Below, in pieces: positions 32,430 to 43,244 of a stretch of 64,000 nucleotides of DNA (its first letter is position 1; every line of letters starts with the position of its first letter). The translations under genes and the position numbers were made by a program. The DNA comes from Vesta saturnalis (Eukaryota; Arthropoda; Insecta; Coleoptera; Lampyridae): the NCBI GenBank assembly GCA_036346205.1, contig JARFJB010002472.1, positions 1-64,000 of the forward strand. The letters run 5' to 3'. The notes under the pieces were generated by a model that made no database searches, was not told where the DNA came from, and saw only the letters and a list, made by a program, of their open reading frames with translations.

Positions 32430-34562
32430 GATAATGTTGCTTTGATCCAAAAGAAGACATAACTTCACGTGATTTCAATTTTGCCATTATGGAACCATCT
32501 CTATTATTTCTACCACAAACTGTAGCTGAAGCTTCCGTTACAATTTTAACAGCTCGTTCAACCGCTTGGGTATGGACAAGGATAAGATTTTATTTCCGCG
32601 AACAGCCTTGATATACACGGATTTTTCACGATGTCGTTTAAAGCATCTTTGGACAAGCCCATTGTTAATGGCGGTTCAGTAATGACAAGACTATTCTTAT
32701 CAAATAAGTCTATATAGCTTGACGCGTTCATATTCAGTGAATTCGGAATTTCAAATTTTCGTTATTTTTGTTGTATGTTAGAACACCGAGATGAACCACA
32801 TTGGACCATAGACTTTTAAAATAGAAGTTGCCAAGATAACCAAGTTTTCTGATAGTTTAGCGGTTGAGACGTATAGCCGCAGTATATGATTAGCCGTTGT
32901 CAGCCATCGGGAATGCACAATTTTACCAGGGTTTCGTTTAGATAATTTTTTATCTACAGTTCCTTTTGAAATTGCATCACATATTTCATAGAGGTATTTT
33001 AGATCTGTGCTTAGATCAGTCTTAACAGAATCGTTCAACGCCGGAACAGTTGACTCTATTACTTTGAAACGAACTGCAATGCAAAAAAAATAAATAAAAA
33101 CAAAGATAGTAAAATAAAAATAAATAACTTACCACTGGAAAGACTCTCACATCCACTCAATGCTTGTCCAATAGGCCTACATAAGCCTTTAGGACCGGTT
33201 TTGCTGCCATCAAGAAAATGTATGAGGTGCCTCAGTGGTAGTTAATTACCATGTAACTGGCAAACAAACCACTGCAACGGTCTATTCAAATGTTTCTTTA
33301 ATTTCAAAATTATTCCTGAATGTTTTCTAACATTGACGTTTATTCCGTCGCATCCTACTACTCCCATCTCATCTGTGGAAATATTAGATTCATTAAAGTA
33401 CTTAAAAATACATTTCACAATGTTCGACGAAGTTCCTGATTCAGGACAAACATGCGTTATATCTAACTATTTTGGCATTTTTATGAGAGTAATGTGCACT
33501 TCTCGAATTTTTCTTCGACGACAGTTTTCCATCTTTAGCGTTTCATCTTTGCATCCATTGAAGAACAATCAACGTAAAAATGAACTCAGTGAATTACCTA
33601 ATGTACGTTTCTTACTTCTACCGCGACCAATCTTGTTCTTATCTATGATACTGTTTTTGTATTCTTTATTTACAATACCAACGTCCTGCAAAACGGGTGA
33701 GGCTACTGCAGCACCAGCTGTATCAGAAATACCATAACGATCAAGGGTTCTTACTAATACAGGTAAGTGTAATGAATTATATGGAACTTGTGAACGCCCT
33801 TGAAACTTGCCTAGAAGTACTGGGTTTTTCGTCGGATCTTTCCACCAATTTACTTGGAATAAGATCTTATGAATTAGCTCTTCTGTCTGATTCACTTTTT
33901 GATTTTAACTCGTTTCTTTTAAGTCGTTTCTGATACATTTTAGTTGTTATTACATCCACGGAACTAATCACCATATGTCTTACGGTTCTTTGATCTAGTA
34001 AAAAAGATCGTTCAGCTTACGGAACCTTGAGCACTTTGTCACGGACACAAGAATTAGATTCTGTACACTTATAGGCAGCGACATCAAACAAGACTTCAGA
34101 TTGTGTTCTAAAATCCTACAATTCCTTCAGATAACTTGCGACATTATTTCGTTGCTTGTAAGGTTTTAATAAATTCCTTATCTTAAGACAATAACTTGTT
34201 ATACGTTTAATAATAGTAGATTGCAGTACTATAGGAATCGAAGCTTTACCCCAAACTTTTGCAATTTTGATCGCAACAAGTTTCGTTGTTTCAGTTGCAG
34301 TTTGCTGTGGATTTCTTGATAACGGCTTCAGTTCATATTCCACCCAGTTGAAATACCTATTCATATCTTCATATGTTGGCAGAACATTTTCACTAATATA
34401 TTTGGAAGTTCCAAATATAGGACATTTTAGTTCACTTCGGGTTTTACGCGATATTTTATTTAAACTCTTAAATTCATACACGCAACTCACACAGTTAACA
34501 AACAAAAACTGATAACAGGTAAACAAAACGTAGTTGTAGCGAGTAAATCCCCACTCTAACAA
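32430..34562 (-). pseudogene. Broken gene of a multicopy arthropod family, with one clean intron
   Basis: Read on -, the order is: VLPTYEDMNRYFNW and WGKASIPIVL (34440-34250); a C..C-rich block, then LLDQRTVRHMVISSVD after a stop (34080-33950); an RYGISDTAGAAVASPVLQD block (33740-33660); a GSKTGPKGLCRPIGQAL block (33210-33150); then, after splicing out 33132-33074, KYLYEICDAISKG and HSRWLTTANHILRLYVST (33000-32860). I have seen this block order in proteins that are repeated in many arthropod and cnidarian genomes and are probably transposon-derived, but I cannot give the family a name. In-frame stops after 34116 and missing joins make this copy non-functional. Confidence 0.6.
33074..33132 (-). 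other. 59-nt intron in the broken gene
   Basis: Donor CAGTG/GTAAGT at 33132 and acceptor TTTTTTGCATTGCAG ending at 33074, both on the - strand. Removing it keeps the reading frame across two conserved blocks. This is direct evidence that the ancestral copy was a spliced eukaryotic gene and not a processed one. Confidence 0.75.
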
Positions 34563-34599
34563 GTCTGTTTACGGTCACGTGATCTTGAAACACGACTCG

Positions 34600-35230
34600 T
34601 TTTAGTTGGCGTCCGGTGCGACGGAACTGGCGGGAGCTGATGACTGTGGCAAATTTAATAATAGAAATATGTTGTCCTTCCCAAAAATATTGGTGATGTG
34701 GCAGTTTCAAACATAGAGATATGAAAAAAAAACATATAACGAAAAAGTTTCAGTAACTTCCCTCACAGGGGTTTTTCTTGTGCAAATATTAAAAATTTTA
34801 GTGCCCTTGTGGCAGTTAAAATATTAGAAATGTAAAATATTGTATTTAACAAAAATGTTTACTTTTATGCCTTAAAGATGTTACGCATTTGCAGAATTTA
34901 CTTTAATAAAATTAAAATTCGATATTGTGACAGTTGAAAGCATAAGAAAAAAAAAATTTGTCAAATAAGAAAAAAGTTTATTTCCCTGATTTGCAACTTT
35001 TTCGTAGTTGCAAAGTAACATTTTCGAAGAATCCCGAAATCGGCCCACACTACGGTAAGTGAGACATACCAATTAAATATCTAGCAAATCTATCTTGTGC
35101 TTCATTCAAAACCTTTAGTGCTGGTAAATTTAATAAATCGAACTTCCTCATTTGTTAAAGGTATCTGGTACACATTTCTATACGTATAAATTTGAAAACC
35201 CTTCAAAACAACCAACTTTGTTACCATTAT
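34600..35230. other. AT-rich spacer
   Basis: Nothing recognised between the broken gene and the Jockey-like element. Confidence 0.35.
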
Positions 35231-35239
35231 GTATCGCGG

Positions 35240-36290
35240 CACCAGCCAAATCTAACGTTATAAACGTGATAAGATTAGGCAGATTAAATCCGGGCAAGAC
35301 AAGGCCAATCAAAGTCTTTTGACAGAATCAATATGACGAAAGTAATGTAAAAATATATCTGTAAATAAGGATAGAACAATTAGAGAAAGACAATATTTAA
35401 ATGGTTTAGAAAATCAACTAAACGCAAAGAGACGAGAAAAGAAAATTATGCAGTACTTCTACGGATGTCCTGCCATTATCGATAAAACACCAACTACTAA
35501 TAGAACTCAACCTACAAACCATAATCTCTTTAATTAAAAAAAAAAACAACTAAAGCCAGCATTTATTTTAATACATCAAAACGAATGTTCTCTAAGAAAT
35601 AAAATTTTAGATTTAGAAATAACTTTAGACGCAATAAAAGATGAAAAACAACTGGATGTAGCTTTATTAGCTCTCGCTGAAACCTGGTTAAGAACTGCAA
35701 GCGATTGAATTCAACCAATACGTTACAAATATAGAACTAGCAAGAATAGTTCAAACAATCACGGGGAAATAAGTGTTTTGATTGCTGCAAAAAAAGCATC
35801 CCTTTTCAAGGCTACTTCACCCCCAGTGTTGCCTATCTAGATAAAGACTTTGAATACACAATCGCACACCTCAAAAACCAGCTAACCAATAATTCTAATC
35901 TATTTATCATTCATTTACCGACATCTATCTGGCAGCAAGGAAAAATTTTTCCAGAACCGTTACATACTACTAACAGTTATTGCTAATGGAGTTAATCACA
36001 AAATTATTACTACTGGTGATTTTAACGCATACTGGGAGAAAGAAGATAAATTTTCAGCTGATATAACCACACTATTTCGTATGTTTAACATAAATTAATC
36101 ACTTACACACCAATCTTAATTACTAGAAATACAACTTCAATTTTGGATAATGTTGCCACAAGCATCCTAACTTGCACAGCAGAAAATTTCACTTCAAGAC
36201 TATCAGATCATAAGATGCAAATATATACAACTACAGCAATGACATAAAAAAAGAAACCGAACGTACAGTGTGCGGCATTAGTGCGTAGCA
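35240..36290 (+). pseudogene. Jockey-like retrotransposon, endonuclease part
   Basis: Broken + frames show NECSLRNKILDLE, ALAETWLRT and IITTGDFNAYW, three apurinic-endonuclease-type blocks in the usual order. The 5' part (35240-35530) may be the end of ORF1. The element is interrupted at about 36295 by a DUF4817 element and resumes at about 40330 with the reverse transcriptase. Known role: nicking the target to prime reverse transcription. Confidence 0.75.
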
Positions 36291-37129
36291 GTACGATATA
36301 TCCGTTATTAAAGGAGATATCAAAAAAAGTTATTTACAAAAATTATAGGCAACTTCAAACTTCACATTATAAAATTATGTTCGTATTTACAGAGTGTTAC
36401 ATATTACCAGGGTTAACCAATCATACTTCTTTTTAAAGGGGGCACCCTATATATTATTTGAAATTTAGATTAAGCTCATCACCCCGATACTTCCAATATA
36501 GGGTTTCATTACGTTATACAGCGTATTTCAAAGGGTATGGTCAATTGTACACGAAAAGCATTCTAATTTCGACGTCGTGTACACCCTAGACAGAACAACC
36601 TAACAATAATTTTTTTCAGGCATAACTTTTTGGCACTGGTACAGCGTTACGAAAAAGTGCTATTTCTTTATTATTGCACCAACGGAATATAGAACGAGCC
36701 AAAACGCATGATTTTGTCATTTTTTTCAAATTAATCCCCTGTATTTTATTTTAAAAAGTGAAAATACATTTTATGTTCTTTCATTTTTATTAAGCACTCC
36801 TTATAGCTAAAATCGTTAATTTCTGAGATATTTTCAATTCAATAACAGAAAGAGATTTTTTTTTAAATTTCTATTATAACAAGTTAGCCGTGAAGAAATA
36901 AAAGTGTGACAAATTATTATAAAAAATTCAAAAAACATCGGTTATTAAGACAAAATTCTTATAAAATTAATTAATTAATATCATCATAAATGTACAAATG
37001 TCCACCGAAAACATCAATACATCATTGCAGTCGGTCTTCAAATTCTGGACTGACATTTCTTAACACTTCTACATCAGTACTCTGGAATGCTTCTTGTATT
37101 CTATTCTTCATATCATCTTGTGTGGTTGG

Positions 37130-37749
37130 AGGTATTTAATACACACGGTTTTTCACATAACCCCACTTAAAGAAGTCAATTTGCTTAACTCTGGTGAACG
37201 AGTTGGCCATGCAATGGGTCCTCCTCTTCCCATCCATCTTCCAGAATGATGGGTATTAAGATGATTATGAATTAATTAGTGTAATGTACCGGACTCCATC
37301 GTGTAACAACCACATTCTTTGATGAATGTTAAGAGGAACATTTACCAACAGTAATGGTAAATGATTTTCTAAAAAGTCCAATAAACCTGACCATTTACTG
37401 TTCCATCGAAAAAACGTGATCCAATTACGTGATCTCCAACTATACCACCCCAAACATTCAGAGACCACGTAGTTTAACTATAAGTTGCTATAAGATGGGG
37501 ATTACTTGTCGAATAATAGTAGAAATTGTGTCTAACAAATCCATTTTTATGAAACGTGGCTTCGTCTCCAAAGAGGATAAAATCAAAGAAATCCGCCTGC
37601 TTGAGGATTTGTTGTTGAGCCCATTCACAAGAAGCAACCCTTCTGGGATAGTCGTCTTCGAGTAACTCTTGATGCAACTGGATATGGTATGGATGCATCA
37701 CGCTGACGCGAGATTTCACATGTGGACTATCCGTAACTTCAAGCATCAC
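37130..37749 (-). pseudogene. DUF4817/IS630-type transposase relic of the outer element
   Basis: On - : VMHPYHIQLHQELLEDDYPRR and ILFGDEATFHKNG (first catalytic Asp present) in one frame, then in others LDFLENHLPLLL, MWLLHDGV (second Asp) and GRGGPIAWPTRSPEL (region of the third acidic residue; Glu where most relatives have Asp-Leu). The helix-turn-helix start is poorly preserved. At least two frameshifts. Dead. Confidence 0.78.
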
Positions 37750-37867
37750 CTTAAATTCATTTTCCTCGTTAAGTACAGGTTTTGTCTTTTCCTTTTTTTA
37801 TAAACTACTGAACCCGTACGATTAAAAAGATCTACTAACTTTTCCAACGTCATTTTCTTGGGTTGTC

Positions 37868-38170
37868 TTCGTGTGTCTAGCAAAGTACAGGTCGTAGGTT
37901 CAAATCCTACTCGAGGTAAACTTTTTATTTATGTAACTAAAAATTATTATTAATTTTATGAAATACATAAATAAAAAGTTTATCTCAGTAAATGAACCTA
38001 CGACCTTACTTGTTAAATATCTAACCAACTGTGCCATCGAGATTCAAGCCCCAGTTGATGTAAATTTTATCTTTATGTATGTAGAACTGATGTAAATTCT
38101 AAATATAATGTGATTACAATCAAATTACTTATATTAATGGAATTTGACCCTGCACTATCGCAAGGATTCA
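37868..38170. repeat. Tail-to-tail tRNA-like pair (locus A)
   Basis: 3' half of a tRNA-like module on + (37868-37916), a linker that is itself palindromic (AAACTTTTTATTTATGTA ... TACATAAATAAAAAGTTT), then a complete but diverged module on - (about 38056-37985), then a 110-bp segment shared in reverse with 42434-42560. It lies inside the outer DUF4817 element. Confidence 0.65.
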
Positions 38171-38819
38171 CACAAACCAAGGCAACTTGACTAATATTAA
38201 ATTATTATAAGTTTTTATTTATGTATTTAATAAAATTAACAATAATTTAAAAAAAATATATTTTCTATTAACGTTCATTATATTCTCTTACCAAATATAA
38301 CACGTGTTATGATTAAGAATCGATGATACCACTCGTTAAAACCTGTAGAAAATTGAACTCATACTTCGCACTCGTTCAATTTTCATCGGTTTTAACTCGA
38401 GCTATCACCGATGATAATCACAACACTAGTTATGTTATCCCACAAAATATCTCAGAAATTAAGGATTTTAGCTATAGCGAGTGCTTAATAAAAATGAAAG
38501 AACATAAAAGGTATTTTCACATTTTAAAATACAATACAGGGTGATTCATTTGAAAAAATTGACAAAACATGTGTTCGAGTTTTGGCTCGCTCCATATTCA
38601 ATTGGTACAATAATAAAGAAATAGCTGTACCAATGTTAAAAAGTTATGTCTGGAAAAAATTATTGTTAGGTTGTCCTGTCTAGGGTATACAGGACGTTGA
38701 AATGAGAATGATTTTCGTGTACAATTGACCATAACGTTTGAAATACCTTGTATAATGTAATTAAACCCTATATTGGAAGTATGGGGGAGATGAGCTTAAT
38801 CTAAATTTGAAATAATATA

Positions 38820-40063
38820 CAGGGTGTCCGGTGAGGAACTGTACAAACTGGAATGGTATGTTCCTTGGGTCAATTTAAGTAAAAAAAAGTCCCATAAACA
38901 TAGGTCTGATTCGCAATAGTTACCCAGATACAAGCGTTTAAAGTTTATAAATGATCACATATTTTTCCAAAAGTAATTATTATTATTATGCGGACCTCCA
39001 CGCCCAATCCACCTATTAGAGTAAGCAACATTTAGATATTCTGTCACCTGTCGACTAAAATGGGGAGGAGCCCCATCTTGTTGAAGAAATATTTGTTGTC
39101 TTGTTAGTAAAGGTACTTCTTCCAAAAGCGGTAGCAATTCGTTCCGCAAAAAGTTAGCATATGCTTCTCCTGTAAGACGTTCCTCAAACAAAAAAGGTCC
39201 AATAAGTTGATCGTCAATCATACCACACCATACATTAACAGAAAATCTGCGCTGAAAGTTAGCTTCTGTTGTACCTTGTGGATTTTCATCTGACCACAAA
39301 TGAGAATTGCGTGTATTGTTCACTCCATCTCTAGTAAATTGCGCCTCGTCACTAAATAAAATGAATGGAACTAGTTGTGGATTTTCTTGTAGCCACTGGC
39401 AGAAATTCAACCGCAAAGCAAAATCTCCAGGTTCAAGGTGCTGAACGTTTTGTGTATGATAGGGATACAAAAGCACATCATGTAATGTTTGCCATACTGA
39501 CATATGGGGGACTCCCGTTCGAGAAGAAATTCTTCTAACACTCAACCCTGGACTCCGATCAACCATCTGTAGAATGTTTTCTTGCTCATTCACATTTAAC
39601 TCCACAGGACGATCAGATCTTATTGAAACTGATGGAAATGAACCATGAGTTCGAACGTGTTGAAACACAGAAGAAAAGGTTTGGTGATTTGGAATCCTCC
39701 TTCGTTCATATTCCCTAACGGCAGCTCTCGCATTTCCATCACAAAATCCATAAATGTAAATGATGTCAGCATACTCTTCGTTAGGATATTGAAAAGGCAT
39801 TTTAAATTTAAATTACACTTAATTTACTACAATCCACTTTGTCATTATTAGAACACAAACGAATAAATGACAGATTGTTTCGGTTTTGTTTTTCCAGTTG
39901 ACTAATAATAATTACTAAAAAATATGTGATCATTTATAAATTTTAAACGCTTGTATCTGGGTAACTATAGCGAATCAGACCTATGCTAATGGGACTTTTT
40001 TTACTTAAATTGACCCAAGGAACATACCATTTCAGCTTGTACAGTTCCTCACCGGACACCCTG
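38820..40063 (-). mobile_element. Complete-ended mariner-type element (inner), 1244 bp
   Basis: Perfectly opposed ends CAGGGTGTCCGGTGAGGAAC flanked by TA on both sides (38818-38819, 40064-40065). The inverted ends are about 160 bp and differ at only a few positions, so this is the youngest insertion in this nest. It encodes one open transposase-derived frame. Confidence 0.92.
38955..39800 (-). CDS. DUF4817 transposase, C-terminally deleted
   Basis: 281 residues, ATG at 39800. Residues 1-75 are the DUF4817-type helix-turn-helix (EEYADIIYIYGFCDGNARAA). Residues 85-125 form a second helix-turn-helix (SVRRISSRTGVPHMSVW). The DDE_3 core follows: first Asp in FILFSDEAQF (about 148-157), SVNVWCGMI (about 184-192), second Asp in QQDGAPPHF (about 240-248). 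The frame then reaches GRGGP and runs straight into the terminal repeat, so the segment with the third catalytic acidic residue is gone. The protein could bind the ends but should not cut. The open frame suggests recent movement, or retention as a DNA-binding repressor (inference). Confidence 0.88.
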   Translation of the reverse strand: MPFQYPNEEYADIIYIYGFCDGNARAAVREYERRRIPNHQTFSSVFQHVRTHGSFPSVSIRSDRPVELNVNEQENILQMVDRSPGLSVRRISSRTGVPHMSVWQTLHDVLLYPYHTQNVQHLEPGDFALRLNFCQWLQENPQLVPFILFSDEAQFTRDGVNNTRNSHLWSDENPQGTTEANFQRRFSVNVWCGMIDDQLIGPFLFEERLTGEAYANFLRNELLPLLEEVPLLTRQQIFLQQDGAPPHFSRQVTEYLNVAYSNRWIGRGGPHNNNNYFWKNM

Positions 40064-40174
40064 TATAGTGGCCGATTTAAAAAAAGTATGTTTGGTTCAC
40101 ACTGGTAATATGTAAAGAAGTTTAAAGTTGCCTATAATTTTGTAAATAACTTTTTGATATCTCCTTTAATAACG

Positions 40175-40177
<3 letters not shown>

Positions 40178-40262
<85 letters not shown>
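40178..40262. repeat. (AT)n microsatellite
   Basis: About 42 uninterrupted AT units at the right end of the outer DUF4817 element. Confidence 0.95.
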
Positions 40263-40264
<2 letters not shown>

Positions 40265-40329
40265 TCTCAGTATTTGAAAAATGTTTCCCTGTGAAAATGT
40301 TAAACTAAATAATACGCATATAAAGAAAA

Positions 40330-41990
40330 CGTGTATAACAGAAGGCATTAAAACTTCATAAAAAAATAGACGGATCAAGTACAAACAACGCAACTCGCTT
40401 CCTCAAGATACAAACCAAGCGAACCCCTACACAAAATGCTGTTCAATTCTAAAAAAGTCATTAAAACAGCAAAAATGATCGATAAAACAACTAAATCAGT
40501 CAAACAAAAAAACAAAGAGGTATGGATATAGTCAATCAAAATACTAATCAACATGATACAACGAAAATCAAGTAAAATATTAATATCAAACAAGATTACA
40601 AAATAATAGAGAACTCTAAAGAAACAGACAATATATTTAACCAAAATTACACAAACATTCCGACATCCATACCTAGTGGACGTAATCCTGTATAAGGCCC
40701 TTATCCTTATCAATTAAAGCATGTAATACAAACAATATTCCTAACACCAACCAGTGAAATTGAAGTTGAGGAAGTTCTCGAATAAAAAATCCTTCGGTTA
40801 TGGCGAAATACCTATAACGGTTGTAAAAAGCACAATCCATATAATCAGCAGCCCACTAACCAATATATTCAACAGCCTCATAGAAACATCGTGCCTTTCT
40901 TTCCCCAATGAAGAAAACTAAAATAGTCCGGTTATGCAAAAAAGGTGAAAAACAGATACTTCTAATTATAGACCAATAGCTCTTTTATCTAACACCTCCT
41001 AGATTCTTGAAAAAATTATTAACATCGGATTACAAAACTTCTTCAGTAACAACCACGTAATATCAAACATTCAATTTTGACTGCGTCATTCACAATCTCC
41101 TACTACAAAAGCTTGAGTCCCATGGAACACGAGCCGTAGTATACAACTGAATTAAACCATACCTTACAGACAGACATCACATGGTAAAAATTCATCACAT
41201 GACAAAAAACAACCTTCAAACATACTATTCAAAACCAATGAAAATATCAGCAGGAGTGCCCCAAGGCTCAGTACTGAGCCCAACGCTTTTCACCATCTGC
41301 ATGAACGACCTAGCATTCAACTTTCCAGAAGCACAATTTTTTCTCTTTACAGACGATACCTCAATCATAACCAAGTCATTCATATCCTCAGGACTACGTA
41401 ACCTAACAACATTTAAAAAATATCATGCCTTGTTTGAAAATAATTTGTTAAAACTAGACAGCGAAAAAACTAATTATTTAAACTTTAATGGTCAAAATCA
41501 AAACATATATCCCACACAAACCAAGTCAGGACCATCAAATGTATAGGAATGAATTTGCAATATAGTATAAAATGGAACGATCATAAGAAGCAACTAAAAT
41601 CCAGTATATCATCTGCAGTACACACAATACGTGCTCTCCGAAATAAACTAAGAGCGCAAATCGCCATACTTCTATTCATTAATGTTCTACGGAATTGAAT
41701 TTTGGGGAAACGGTCCTGCAGTCAAGGAACTCCTCATCATAAAAAAAGAAAACCATTCGTGCACTTTATAAACTGTCACCACAAACTAGTTGCAAGCCAT
41801 ATTTCAAATCATTAGGAATTCCAACCCTTTCCACATAATTTTTTATTCATCTCTGGAACTTAATACACAACAATCCACCCACTCGAAATAGCCAAATCCA
41901 CCGTCACCAAACCAGAACATCCAACAACCTCACACTTATAAGATCCACACAGAACAAATCTCGTAATTCATTCAATTTCCCCGCCATACA
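40330..41990 (+). pseudogene. Jockey-like retrotransposon, reverse transcriptase part
   Basis: Continuation of the element begun at 35240. Broken + frames include VRLCKKGEKQ and a LSNTS.ILEKII-type block near 40920-41030, AGVPQGSVLSPTLFTICMNDL at about 41250-41312, an FTDD version of the YADD box near 41346, and a thumb region with WNDHKKQLKSSISSAVHTIRALRNKL near 41570. Frameshifts and stops are frequent. Confidence 0.82.
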
Positions 41991-42289
41991 ACTCTAGAAG
42001 AGTCTTCCATCACAGATAAAAAGCCAACCACCCTCCCGCTTCAAGAAATCTCTGAGATCATATATCAATAAGAAGAACATCAACACGTGCATCCTGTAAG
42101 ACATTAAAATAGCCATTCGTCAAATAAGTTCAACTCATCATACCTATCATACAGATGTTTTTAAAATTTAAATGCCTAACCTACCCCGAATTCATTTTAT
42201 TTGTTTTATCTATTATTAAATTCTCCTTTATTACATTTTATAGTTTCTTACTGTTATAACCAACAATTTAATTTAATTAACGATTTAAA

Positions 42290-42670
42290 TTTAATAACAA
42301 CTGTGTAACTAAAATTTTTTATTAATTTTATTAAATACATAAATAAAAAGTTTACCTCGAGTAAGATTTGAATCTACGACATCTGCTTTGCTAGAGTAGC
42401 GCTCGAACCAACTGAGCCATCGAGATACAACAAACTTATAATGATCCTTGCGATATTGCAGGCTCACATTCCATTAATATAAGTAATTTGATTGTAATCT
42501 CATTATATTTAGAATTTACATCAGTTCTACATACATAAAGACAAAATTTACATCGACTGGGGCTTGAACCTTGATGGTGCAGTTGGTTAGCGCGGTACTC
42601 TAGCAAAGTACAGGTCGTAGGTTCAAATCTTACTCGAGGTAAACTTTTTATTTATGTATCTAATAAAATT
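42290..42670. repeat. Head-to-head tRNA-like pair (locus B)
   Basis: A tRNA-like module on - (about 42430-42356), a 137-bp shared segment, then a tRNA-like module on + (42568-42641), each followed outward by AAACTTTTTATTTATGTA. It shares every component with locus A at 37.9 kb but in the complementary arrangement. Confidence 0.75.
42568..42641 (+). tRNA. tRNA-like cloverleaf, anticodon position AGC (probably repeat-derived)
   Basis: Folds by hand into a full cloverleaf: acceptor ACCTTGA/TCGAGGT (one G-T), D stem GTGC/GCGC with GG in the loop, anticodon stem GTACT/AGTAC with loop CTAGCAA, five-base variable loop, T stem GTAGG/CTTAC with loop TTCAAAT. The anticodon position reads AGC (Ala), but pair 3-70 is C-G instead of the alanine identity G-U, and T-loop and repeat context differ from a normal gene. 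It is one of four copies in paired repeats, so a mobile tRNA-derived module is more likely than a working tRNA gene. Confidence 0.5.
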
Positions 42671-43244
42671 AGTAATAATTTTTAATTACATATTTACCTT
42701 TGAACTTATTCGTTCATAACAAAAACTTATAATAACTTAGTGTTATTGTTTTACCTACGCATACGGAGCACGGACCACTTAATTCATGAACACCAGATTT
42801 CATAATGTTGCTTGTTCTGTCATTAGCATTGGAATGGGTCCACAATATATTATTAGTACCTTTTTTCAATGCTTCTTTGTATTCTGTCTATGTTTTTAAT
42901 ATTTGTTCTGATGATTTACCGAAATACGATAGTGCTAGTGACTGTACTTCTCGTTTGTTTGTTTCTCTTGGATAGACTTTCTGAATAGCAAACCTGTACT
43001 TGTTTTGTCAATTATAACTAGGGAGCGGATAGTTAGGCAAATGCCTTTTTTGAATTAATAAGGATATTAAAGGCAAAGTTGAATTTCTATAAGTTTTAAG
43101 ACATGACGACTCCAAACATGCAATTTTTACTTTGCCTTTTTTTGACGTTTTTGGCGGTTTTTGCCTTTTTAAAGAAATTTTGGGATTTTGCCTTTTGTCG
43201 ATTTTTTTTAATAAAATTGAAAAATGTGGTTTTAAGTGAACTAA

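Larger units (their letters stand above)
36295..40180. mobile_element. DUF4817/IS630-type element with long inverted ends (outer)
   Basis: Left end 36295-36775 matches the right end 38508-38817 plus 40066-40180 in reverse complement over nearly 430-480 bp; the outermost part is TCCGTTATTAAAGGAGATATC. The right end is split by the inner element at 38820-40063. Without that insertion the element is about 2.6 kb. It separates the two halves of a Jockey-like element, so it jumped into it. The transposase is a relic at 37750-37130. Confidence 0.75.

Noticed and set aside
42568..42641. A functional tRNA-Ala gene
   Set aside because: It folds, but lacks the G3-U70 identity pair and is one of four copies in a paired repeat.
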